34,910 nucleotides of DNA from Acrasis kona (lineage: Eukaryota > Heterolobosea > Eutetramitea > Acrasida > Acrasidae), in assembly GCA_026419775.2 (NCBI GenBank), contig JAOPGA020000984.1, forward strand, positions 1-34,910, in the 5' to 3' direction. Made by a program: the position numbers and the translations under genes. Each line of letters opens with the position of its first letter. Position 1 is the stretch's first letter. Positions 9,690 to 17,350 of this stretch are shown in pieces. A model generated the notes under the pieces. The model was not told the origin of the DNA. It was given only the letters and a program-made list of their open reading frames with translations, and did not search any database.

Positions 9690-10178
9690 CTACTTATTTT
9701 GTATTTTATGTTTGTTGTTTTTTTGTCTATTTGGTCTCGTGTAGACACGTTGGGACTCTTCGTATGATGGCAGGGCTGGTAAAATTGACTTCTGTGTTGG
9801 TTTGTACCGTGGTGGCTCAGTGTGCCCATCTCGAAGTATGGAAATATGTATTTTTCCTTGCATAGACCCAGCCAGTCTATAGCAATCATCAATAAAACCC
9901 GTATCAACCAGAAGAGAAAGGGGTATTGATAGATAACCACATCGCTTCTTGGAAATTAGATCTTTTTCTTTTACATCTATTACCAGCACCTCTTTTTTGA
10001 TATCATTTACATCAAACTCAAAGCTTGTGTTCCATTCCAGTGAACTAGCAGATTTCAATGGTTTTGTTTTTTGTACCTGATTCGTAATTTTGACACGAAC
10101 ATAAACTTCTCTCAAATCGATAATCGATTGAGGTCCCACCAGCGACATGCCCTTGTTGATGCACACAGTTACCTTCAT
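9690..10178 (-). CDS. C2-domain protein with PPxY tail
   Basis: 162 aa, one exon, ATG at 10178. Residues 1-110 fit a C2 beta-sandwich: KVTVCINKGMSLV, YVRVKITN, a Trp-Asn pair in LEWNTSFEFDV, LVIDVKEKDL and CGYLSIPLSLL. C2 domains bind membranes or proteins; the acidic calcium loops look incomplete (few Asp at the canonical sites), so calcium dependence is doubtful. The tail after residue 115 is Pro-rich and contains PPRY (a PPxY motif) and LPSYEES (LPxY), both known ligands of WW domains in NEDD4-family ubiquitin ligases. The end is basic. A membrane-associated adaptor role is inference. Convergent with ALG13. Confidence 0.75.
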   Translation of the reverse strand: MKVTVCINKGMSLVGPQSIIDLREVYVRVKITNQVQKTKPLKSASSLEWNTSFEFDVNDIKKEVLVIDVKEKDLISKKRCGYLSIPLSLLVDTGFIDDCYRLAGSMQGKIHISILRDGHTEPPRYKPTQKSILPALPSYEESQRVYTRPNRQKNNKHKIQNK

Positions 10179-10464
10179 TCTATTTTTGTTGATTGTAAGT
10201 GGTCAATGGGAGCAAAACAATGTTATTATACAAGATATCGATTAAATGAGCTGAATGATGGGAAGCATAATTTTATTCAGTAATTTTAAAAACAATTTTC
10301 AAATATAAATGTTGGGTTCTGATTCTTGACGGTGTTTAAATCCTTTCTTTATCCTCACATCTAAATTCAATTAATGTTCATAATCTTCTCAACCTTGTAT
10401 AAGGTGGGTTTAAATAAATCTTACATGCTAAAACAAACGATGAACATATATCAAATGGTTGTTT

Positions 10465-11762
10465 TTATTGTATATACAGGCGTTGTATTCTTGATGCTTT
10501 GTCATAAAGTAATTGATGAAGTGCTTTCACACTGCCATCATTCTTAATGTAGGATTTTTCAATCTTTCCGTTGAAATTGAGCTTTATATACATTTTGTTG
10601 ATGGGCTTTGTTTCAGGAGTGTAGCCTTCCGAGGCGAATGCTTTATAAAGGCTTTCTTTTAGGCTCTGAAGAGATGAGATCCTTAAATTTGCAAGTAGTG
10701 GTTCGTCACAGCTATCTGGCCAGTAAACATTAAAAACTTCCTCTGTACAGGATGATTCGTGTGTTATGGATTATGCACTTACTTTCGACGGCCTTGTCTA
10801 ATTGTCTCTGGTAGTATTGTTCATCGAACTTGGCGTTGTCTATCAACTCCTTCGATCTTGATGCAATAAATTTTAACATGCGCAGAATTTCTACTGCGTT
10901 GCTCCTTTGCAATGTTTCTAAAGTTACTTCGTCAAAGTCTCCAGGAGGCAAAAGGCTCAGAGCTGATTTTTTATAATATTGCATTTTTTTGTCTGATGGC
11001 TTGAACCTCAAGAACGAAAAGTTTGTAAGGTTAGTCGCCACGCCCCACACTTCGCTAAGCTTGATTCCATTGTTGCAGTTCTTCTCGTAGGCAGCGACCA
11101 TTTGAGCACAAACTTGTGGTAGAGACTGATTTTGAGTCAAGGCCGTCTTTGTTTCGATACATGTGCAGATCAATGTTGTTCTTTCTTGTGGTCCAGCTAT
11201 GGCTGCATCTGCGACACCATGGCAAGACGATCCTACAATGTGTTGTTGAAGCTGCATTCTCATAAGTTGAAGGTAATCTTTGAATCCAATGTAAAACACT
11301 TCCTTACCATAGCTTCGTTCATGCTGTTGAGGTTGCCATGCAGAATGATGCTCTTGTTCAAACCTTCTACAAGTTCCTTTAAGTCCTTATCTGATACATT
11401 CACAGTTGTGAAATCTGGGTCGTCCATGCCAGTCAAGGTAAGGTCATACTCTGAGCAAAAATCGTTCAATGACCATTGTTTGTACATTGCTCGTTGATAA
11501 GTCCTCACTTATAAACCTAGTGAACTTACAGACTATATCCTCAGGATATGGTGCAGTGTAGTTTGATTGGAAACTACCATCTAGTTCAACTTTTTAGGGG
11601 GTGTGATAAACTTGTGACATCAGGTTTCTTGCTCTTTTTTTTACCAACTTCCTTTGTATATCCCTTGAAGCTCTTGTACCTGGAGCGAACATCTTTAGAT
11701 TGGTTGAATTTTGTGTCAAATGCAATATAATAGTTGAAGTTGATTGTATATACTTTTTCCAT
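10465..11762 (-). CDS. Putative PD-(D/E)XK nuclease-like protein, five exons
   Basis: Exons 11645-11762, 11530-11589, 11308-11489, 10783-11251 and 10465-10742 join in frame through introns of 55, 40, 56 and 40 nt to give 368 aa. No named family was recognised. The central region has a restriction-endonuclease-fold pattern: an Glu in MNEAM, Asp in GVADAAIAG, then TLICTCIETK, i.e. D-x13-E-x-K on consecutive strands. It is followed by a helix with a Gln (PQVCAQMVAAYEKN) and a strand pair VWGVATNLTNFSFLRF. This layout is seen in PD-(D/E)XK proteins of restriction-like and Crinkler-like families. The C-terminal ~90 residues form a separate basic region (YIKLNFNGKIEKSYIK). No signal peptide. ATG 11774 is an alternative start. 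The stop is CAA TAA A within AATAAA. Confidence 0.65.
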
Positions 11763-12000
11763 TGACGAGTACAACGGACGATTATACTAAGCAATCTACG
11801 AAACGGACAATAAAAAGATTATCTTCTAACTACTCTATCAATTGGAATATCATTTATAGGTCTACTCTTGAATCTTCGAAATCCGACTGTTATGTTCTAT
11901 TTTTAGATCAACAATCTAAATTGAAGCCTAAATATAACACAAAATTATCAGTATAAATAACTGGGATTTTTGACGAAAGCAATAATCAAAAAACAAAATC

Positions 12001-12666
12001 ATGGTAGTACTAGAAGCAATAACTATTGGAGCTGTGGCTTATGCCATCAACAAGAACAGAAAGAACAAAAAGAAGATGAATATGATAACAACCACGACAA
12101 CCACAACAACCACAACACATCAACCTGGCGCAACGTATATAATACAAGGTGCCCCAGGATATCCTGTAATGGGACCAGCACCTGCAACTTCGTATCTACA
12201 AGAAGATAGGACTCTATTAGCACCTACCTCAACCAGCTCGATATCTACACCGGTACAAACAAAGACAACACCAATGTCCAAACAAACTGTGGGAACGTCA
12301 ACCACCCCAGTAACATTCTCTCAGGAAAGCTTTAGTAGCGCTTATCAGCCTGTTACCAATTACGAAGAAGTAAACCTTTTGGGCAGCACAAAAATAGACA
12401 CAAGTCTTAGCATAATTTCGATTCGTAACGAATTTGGATCAGTAGTATTAAACGGGTCGAGTGGACTTCTGTCATCGGATAGCAAGAGTGGACTACAGAC
12501 TTTGTCCGTGAACGTGTTTGGATCTCAACTGCTTAATGACCTTCCAGAAGGAAAGAAGTATTTTGTTGACGCTACAAGCAACAGAGGTCAAAAGTTTAAC
12601 AATATGGCATTTTATTACTATGGAGTGTCAAACAATGTACATGTATTTTCAGTAGTCTCCCAATAA
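12001..12666 (+). CDS. Hypothetical Thr-rich protein with N-terminal hydrophobic segment
   Basis: 221 aa, intronless, ATG preceded by an A-rich context. Residues 4-16 (LEAITIGAVAYAI) form a short hydrophobic helix followed by a strongly basic run (NKNRKNKKK), suggesting a membrane anchor with the basic side cytosolic. A run of ten Thr, encoded by an imperfect ACA/ACC microsatellite, leads into a Pro/Thr/Ser linker (to about residue 115). The C-terminal ~100 residues look folded, with alternating beta-type hydrophobics (SLSIISIRNEFGSVVLNG, LQTLSVNVFG) and an aromatic end (MAFYYYGVSNNVHVF). The family is not recognised. The Thr tract may be length-variable between strains. The stop codon forms AATAAA with the next bases. 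Confidence 0.65.
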   Translation: MVVLEAITIGAVAYAINKNRKNKKKMNMITTTTTTTTTTHQPGATYIIQGAPGYPVMGPAPATSYLQEDRTLLAPTSTSSISTPVQTKTTPMSKQTVGTSTTPVTFSQESFSSAYQPVTNYEEVNLLGSTKIDTSLSIISIRNEFGSVVLNGSSGLLSSDSKSGLQTLSVNVFGSQLLNDLPEGKKYFVDATSNRGQKFNNMAFYYYGVSNNVHVFSVVSQ

Positions 12667-13040
12667 ACGCAGATTTTTATTAAATCCATCAGATTAAAAG
12701 ATGATATTTACCTGTTGCTCGTGACAATTTAAAGTGTTGCTTTCTCACGAGGTAATGTTCAATATTAGCTAATGAATAAAAATTAGATTAATGATACTTC
12801 GAAATTTATAGGTTAAGTGTTCTATAAGGCTTTGATGCATGCTAACGACAAAACTTGGTCCAGTGAAGGTCATCTTAGATTGAAAGAAGTCTTACATACA
12901 TTTTGTTCTAGCCGACTTACAATGGTCCGAATAAGGTGGGGGCATTGCTGGAAAGATTGATCAATAAAAATAGGTTGAGATATTATTAAGAGGAAACTGA
13001 TAGGATTGTAGATCATAATATTTTCAAGAAACAACACAAC
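12667..13040. other. Intergenic, no gene seen
   Basis: AT-rich spacer. Contains a small inverted repeat, CTCGTGA near 12719 and TCACGAG near 12746, that could form a stem-loop in the 3' region of the preceding gene. No tRNA or ORF recognised on the plus strand. Confidence 0.35.
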
Positions 13041-13214
13041 ATGAGAGAAGAGGAGGTCAAAGGAAGGAGCACAAGAAGGAATGAGAAGATTGATAGACAA
13101 GTAAATGACCCCGGGCACAGCAAGGCCAATCACAAAAACTTCAACAAAGCCAAAAACTTTGACAAAAACGGTTTGGCTGGAGGTCACACTGCTGTTCCTG
13201 ACGAGAAGTTTTAG
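13041..13214 (+). CDS. Possible 57-aa basic hydrophilic protein
   Basis: ATG 13041 sits after AACACAAC and opens 57 codons rich in Lys, Asn, Arg and Gly, ending TAVPDEKF. The composition (VNDPGHSKANHKNFNKAK, then NFDKNGLAGGH) resembles small hydrophilin-like or RNA-associated proteins, but no family is recognised. The opposite strand is open for 126 codons and very hydrophobic, which is expected opposite a Lys/Asn-rich gene and can equally be read as a membrane protein. Only expression data would decide which strand is used. Confidence 0.3.
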   Translation: MREEEVKGRSTRRNEKIDRQVNDPGHSKANHKNFNKAKNFDKNGLAGGHTAVPDEKF

Positions 13215-13609
13215 AATGTAAATCGAAATGTATAAAGAAACATTTAGCAACTAACGTTTACGAGTATATTACTCAAAGGCAATGTTTACTAAACATTATG
13301 TTAATATGAGGAGTGTACTTGCTCCTTACTTCCATAGTCTTACTCATACAACATTCTATGACATCTTCATGCAAGTAACATAACTACAGGGATAAAAAAT
13401 GGGTTTGTAAACGGTGCGGGTTTTCAATTTAAACCTTCGTCTTAATGTCGTCATTCCCGCTGATTGATTCCTATCATTGTCAACCAGTATAATCCAAATA
13501 AACGGTATTTCATTAGTGCTTGGAGGACTCCGGTGGTGATTTTTTTAGATTACTATATTCGACACAAACTTCTGAGGAAGATCGATATACTTTTGTACAA
13601 ATTGGGTTT

Positions 13610-14047
13610 ATGATACCTATCACCACATGCACTACCAACCTCGTGGTGCAAGTATCGCAAAGTGTGCACATAATAAGCAGGAAAGAAATAATTCTAGCTG
13701 AAGATAATGAAATAATAAGGACCCTGTTTAGTAGGTTGCTGGAGAACATGGGATATACAGTTTTCACATTCAAGGACGGTCTTGAGCTGGTAGACTACAT
13801 GCAAAACAGTAAATATACAAAAGAAACAATACCAATTATAATAACTGATTACATCATGCCAAAGGTAAATGGTGTGGAGGCAGCAAAGAGAGTGAGAAAC
13901 ATTTTCTCTGGGGCAAAAATAATCATGATGACTTCCGAGACCAGTATACAGGAGGAGGATTACGAGAAATATGTTAATGTGCTTCTAACAAAGCCAGTAG
14001 GGAAGAAACAATTGGAGGATGTAATACAAACTTTAACATACAAATAA
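13610..14047 (+). CDS. Stand-alone response-regulator receiver domain
   Basis: The frame is open from 13520, but the first ATG is 13610, giving 145 aa. A complete receiver (REC) domain follows a ~27-residue leader: EIILAEDNEIIRTLF (acidic pocket), IIITDYIMPKVNG with the phospho-accepting Asp, IIMMTSETS (the Thr/Ser switch position) and LLTKPVGKKQLEDV with the conserved Lys. No output or kinase domain is present, so it may act as a phosphate relay or sink downstream of hybrid kinases such as the one at 17342. An upstream exon is possible because the frame stays open to the left. Intact catalytic residues suggest a live gene. Confidence 0.75.
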   Translation: MIPITTCTTNLVVQVSQSVHIISRKEIILAEDNEIIRTLFSRLLENMGYTVFTFKDGLELVDYMQNSKYTKETIPIIITDYIMPKVNGVEAAKRVRNIFSGAKIIMMTSETSIQEEDYEKYVNVLLTKPVGKKQLEDVIQTLTYK

Positions 14048-14118
14048 TAATTGCTTGAAATAATTTTTTTATTGACTGAGAAATGACTTGCTCCAGCGAC
14101 TGGAGATTTGTTTACATT

Positions 14119-14676
14119 TTATAAAACCTCCTTAATGGTGCCGTTAAAAGTATCATATACCCATCCAGAAATCACTGCATTCTTCTTCACATACGGACTT
14201 GTCCTCAAGAACTCCAAATCTTCTCTTACGCTCTGCTCGAAGCCGTTCAAGATGGGTTGGAATGGAATGCATTCGACGTTGATTTTTCCACCTAACCCAG
14301 TTTTTACTAGATTGTATAATTCATCATGGGTTTTTGCATGGGAGAAACCACAATCTGTATGATGGACAACCATAATCTCCTCTGTTTCAAGTACCTGCTC
14401 ACTTGCAACTAGTGATCGAATTGCATCGGGTGCTCTTCCTCCACCAACTCTGATAACATGTGACTCTGCTAGTTCCAGTCCAAACATTGAAAATACATCC
14501 AATCTTGCATCCATGCATGTTATAATTGCAACTTTCTTTGTTGGCTCGGGTCCCGGCATACCTTTTGATTTATTCTCTTCTTTAAACCTCTTGGCGTACA
14601 CTGTATTACAGTGATCTGCATACTTATGAGCTCTGTCTAGTTGTTGAATTGCTGTTTCTACTGCGTTGAGAGACAT
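14119..14676 (-). CDS. Beta-type carbonic anhydrase
   Basis: 185 aa, intronless. Zinc ligands of beta-carbonic anhydrases are visible: Cys in VAIITCMDARLD with its Asp-Arg dyad, then His and Cys in MVVHHTDCG. HVIRVGGGRAPDAIRSLVAS is the conserved substrate-channel segment. It catalyses CO2 hydration to bicarbonate, probably in the cytosol, as no targeting peptide is apparent. The short, single-domain form (CMDARL, GGGxxxDAIRSL, HHTDCG) resembles bacterial-type enzymes of the mycobacterial Rv1284 kind, so ancient lateral transfer is possible, though untested. The start codon is only about 80 bases from the end of the adjacent transposon, so that insertion probably touches its promoter. Confidence 0.9.
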   Translation of the reverse strand: MSLNAVETAIQQLDRAHKYADHCNTVYAKRFKEENKSKGMPGPEPTKKVAIITCMDARLDVFSMFGLELAESHVIRVGGGRAPDAIRSLVASEQVLETEEIMVVHHTDCGFSHAKTHDELYNLVKTGLGGKINVECIPFQPILNGFEQSVREDLEFLRTSPYVKKNAVISGWVYDTFNGTIKEVL

Positions 14677-14757
14677 TGTGTTTTCGGGCTTTCTTTTTTA
14701 GTTAATAATAGTTTGTTTTTCTGGGTAAATAGATTCGATCAAATTGATTCTTGTAAA

Positions 14758-14802
14758 TAACCCCTTCCGGTCAATTATGACGAATAATAATTTTTGACGA
14801 AC
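14758..14802 (+). repeat. Left terminal inverted repeat
   Basis: Begins TAACCCCTTCCGGTCAATTA and pairs with 17306-17350 with a single mismatch (AAG here versus ATG in the right copy, read outward). After GACGAAC the sequence departs from the right arm. Confidence 0.85.
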
Positions 14803-14879
14803 ACCAGGAAATAAAGTCTCAACTTTCCCAACCACTTTCCTCCTATTTTTGTAACCAATTTGAACTTCTTTTTCCCCCC

Positions 14880-14952
14880 GCATGACAGACCATCCTGTGT
14901 CACGATTATCTGTACGTCTATCTAATGATGTGGACCATACAAGTGAAGCAAT
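14880..14952 (+). repeat. 73-bp repeat of the transposase 5' end (inverted copy)
   Basis: Near-identical to 17024-17096 in opposite orientation and to 15413-15477 over 65 bp. It encodes MTDHPVSRLSVRLSNDVDHT and continues as a 29-codon ORF (14882-14971, plus strand) that then diverges. It reads as the head of a second, lost transposase copy. Confidence 0.8.
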
Positions 14953-15313
14953 TAGGGAGAAATACATTTAGAGCAGAAATTAATTTTGATGGCGATTGAT
15001 GCATTTTCAAAGCAGTTTGTTGTGATGAAAACTTGATTTGTAGCTGCTGTACACTTGATTTTACGTGCAAAAAGCGTTAAAATTTGGTAAAATTTCGATT
15101 TTTCAACCCCTTAATTTGAAATTGCGAGGATATATGCTTAGAGTACTCGTGGATTGTACAAAAACACTTAAAATGAGGCAACATTGCGCTTTCAAAGAAA
15201 TGTATTTGTCATGAAATGTTTTTATTTATTGAAATGTTTATGGTAGATAAAGTTACTTCGAAATAACTTTCTTGATGATATATTCAGGATACTAGGTCGT
15301 ATTTACAAGTTCC

Positions 15314-15388
15314 AATAATTTTTGACGAACAGCGAGATAATAACACACAGATGTACTGTTGTATGTGCTCTATTAAATTGTCTAATTA
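15314..15388 (+). repeat. Inner left inverted arm of the transposon
   Basis: Reverse complement of 17248-17322 over about 75 bp (AATAATTTTTGACGAACAGC to the TCTAATT end), with one difference. The terminal ~28 bp present at 17323-17350 are missing here, so this end of the transposase-bearing unit is broken. Confidence 0.8.
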
Positions 15389-15412
15389 TATATTGTACAC
15401 TAATACTTTAAA

Positions 15413-15477
15413 ACTTGTATGGTCCACATCATTAGATAGACGTACAGATAATCGTGACACAGGATGGTCTGTCATGC
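15413..15477 (-). repeat. 65-bp direct repeat behind the transposase stop
   Basis: Same orientation and sequence as the transposase start (17024-17096). The duplicated ATGA supplies the TGA stop of the transposase, so the present C terminus is set by this duplication. Confidence 0.8.
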
Positions 15478-17094
15478 TTTAGCTTGAGGTTGCTCCATAT
15501 ATGGTGAAAACTCATCCTTGTTTGCTTCGTCAACTAGATTCCAAGTTTTCAAAAGACCCTTCTTTTGAGCTGGTGTGATTCCTTTTACTGGACAAACTGC
15601 AGGCTCAACCTTTGTGCATGCTGTGTGGTATGCATTAACAAAATGCTTCCACTCTTTGTCTGTGCAATACTCTTTTGAATATACACCATTCTTTGTAACT
15701 TTAAACTCAAAACAACTAGAAATGTGCGGAATTGGCCCCCAGTGCTCTGAAATAAAGGTTCTCCAATCAGAAAAGCGGTCAAACTTATGAACAGTAGTGT
15801 CTTTTTTTGGAATTAATCTTTCAAATTCATCAAGTGTTTGCATGCTATGCTTACGAACCACTGGCTTCATTCGACCGAAATAACTATCTGGCTTGAACTT
15901 TGTATGACCAGATTGCATAAAGTGCACGTATATCTCATCTGCCATATTCATTAAACACATCATGTGTAAAAAGCCAAACATATATTGATTTTTAACTTCT
16001 CTCTGGCAGTTGTCGGCTTGTACATGCTGCACGCGCTCAACATTTGGCTTCCACTCCTCCATCCAAACTTTAAAAAGGCAGGTCAGTACTTCATTCACTG
16101 ATTTTCCCCCCTTGATAGAAGAGTAAATACATGGGTGGTTCTTTGAACCAAACTTTTTATCATCAATAATACCGTAGCAACAAAGTGATGGGTAGCTCTG
16201 AAAAAAGCATTCGCTTGGGCGTGCTGGAAAGTGTGGATATAAAATTGACTCCATTGCATCTATTGACCATAACCGTGGACCTCCATCTTGAGCCTGCTTT
16301 TGCAACTTATGATACGAATCTTGAGCAGCCTCATAAACTGCTACATGTTGCTTTTGTCTCTCTTTTGGTTCTGTATTATCTGGCTCCGCTTCTTTAATGT
16401 CTTTCTGGTTTTTAAGACACGTTGAGCACACAGCAGTCCTAAGTGAGCGCACTTTGATTAGTGGTCTTTCATTGCTCCAAACATCCATAAAATATTGATA
16501 AGAGGATGGTCTTGTGGTTTGGTTAGACTTATGCATCCACTCGCAGTACTCTTCATGGAACTTTGTGCCTGTATACCAGGTTGGCAACCATGTTATGTTG
16601 CCTGTGGCTAGCTGTCCTTCAATACCTGGCTCCGGCTCCCCATGGACTTCTGTTACATTGTCGATGAAGTGAAGTATTGACTGCTTTTTGTCGTCTAAAC
16701 GTTCAATAAATTCTGAAGAGTTGCCATGGTTGGCCTGTGGTTTGTCTGATAACAATGATGCAATGATTGGTGAAATCTTGTTATCTGAGGCACAAAGAGT
16801 GCATAACAACGCTTTCCAACAGATTTCAATACCTGTCAAAGAGTACTTCTGTCTTTTCCTCTTTTTATTGATCATTGGAGACAAAACATTGCGTAGTTTC
16901 TGAGTGCGCTCATTTTCTGATTTACATCCATAAACACATTGGTTCCGAATTCGAAGTATTTCGTCTGCCGTGAGTCTTTGCAAGCAGTTTTTGGTGCACC
17001 CACATTTCTTATTAGAATCGTTTATTGCTTCACTTGTATGGTCCACATCATTAGATAGACGTACAGATAATCGTGACACAGGATGGTCTGTCAT
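15472..17094 (-). CDS. DDE-type transposase, 540 aa, intact frame
   Basis: An ATG-to-TGA frame of 540 codons with no breaks. The N-terminal ~50 residues include a Cys-rich CGCTKNCL that may bind zinc or DNA. Candidate catalytic acidic residues are in WSIDAMESILYPHF, HVQADNCQREVKNQ and SGHTKFKPDSYFGRMK. The DNC...N and GHTKF..D..FG signature is that of a widespread transposase-like family known mainly from uncharacterised invertebrate and protist proteins (DUF7869-like as I recall it), with an RNase H-like fold expected. The superfamily name is uncertain. The C terminus (PQAKA) ends at a duplicated copy of the gene's own start and may be shortened. The intact ORF suggests recent activity. Confidence 0.75.
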   Translation of the reverse strand: MTDHPVSRLSVRLSNDVDHTSEAINDSNKKCGCTKNCLQRLTADEILRIRNQCVYGCKSENERTQKLRNVLSPMINKKRKRQKYSLTGIEICWKALLCTLCASDNKISPIIASLLSDKPQANHGNSSEFIERLDDKKQSILHFIDNVTEVHGEPEPGIEGQLATGNITWLPTWYTGTKFHEEYCEWMHKSNQTTRPSSYQYFMDVWSNERPLIKVRSLRTAVCSTCLKNQKDIKEAEPDNTEPKERQKQHVAVYEAAQDSYHKLQKQAQDGGPRLWSIDAMESILYPHFPARPSECFFQSYPSLCCYGIIDDKKFGSKNHPCIYSSIKGGKSVNEVLTCLFKVWMEEWKPNVERVQHVQADNCQREVKNQYMFGFLHMMCLMNMADEIYVHFMQSGHTKFKPDSYFGRMKPVVRKHSMQTLDEFERLIPKKDTTVHKFDRFSDWRTFISEHWGPIPHISSCFEFKVTKNGVYSKEYCTDKEWKHFVNAYHTACTKVEPAVCPVKGITPAQKKGLLKTWNLVDEANKDEFSPYMEQPQAKA

Positions 17095-17247
17095 GCTTTT
17101 TTATTTATTTGAAGTTCTTTTCATCTGTTCATATTCTATTTATTGTGTTCAACTTCCGCATTCCGGTCGAAATTGACGAAGAGCCAAAGAGGCCAATCCG
17201 GTTAAAATATTAACCATGCAACAAGATCAAACAATAAGAATGAAAAA

Positions 17248-17350
17248 CAATTAGACAATTTAATAGAGCACATTCAACAGTACATCTGTGTGTTATTATC
17301 TCGCTGTTCGTCAAAAATTATTATTCGTCATAATTGACCGGATGGGGTTA
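17248..17350 (-). repeat. Right end of the transposon (terminal plus inner arm)
   Basis: Combines the 45-bp outer repeat (17306-17350) and the 75-bp inner arm (17248-17322), so this end is complete, whereas on the left the two parts are separated by about 500 bp. The outer repeat contains the ATG used by the downstream kinase frame (17342). Confidence 0.8.

Larger units (their letters stand above)
14758..17350 (-). mobile_element. Rearranged DNA transposon with 45-bp terminal inverted repeats
   Basis: The outer ends are a 45-bp inverted pair (14758-14802 and 17306-17350, one mismatch) starting TAACCCC. A second inverted pair of about 75 bp (15314-15388 and 17248-17322, one difference) overlaps the right end and lies inside the left. 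A 540-codon transposase runs leftwards between the inner arms. The first 65-73 bp of its coding sequence occur three times: at its own start, again directly behind its stop, and inverted near the left end. The arrangement implies one element partly duplicated or two nested relatives. A possible 3-bp target duplication (AAT) flanks the outer ends, but is too short to be firm. Confidence 0.8.

Noticed and set aside
12870-13250. 126-codon hydrophobic minus ORF
   Set aside because: Hydrophobicity is expected opposite a Lys/Asn-rich sequence; no family, and no better support than the plus-strand mini-ORF.
14698-14967. 89-codon minus ORF through the left transposon end
   Set aside because: Reads through an inverted repeat and the reversed transposase head; not a gene.
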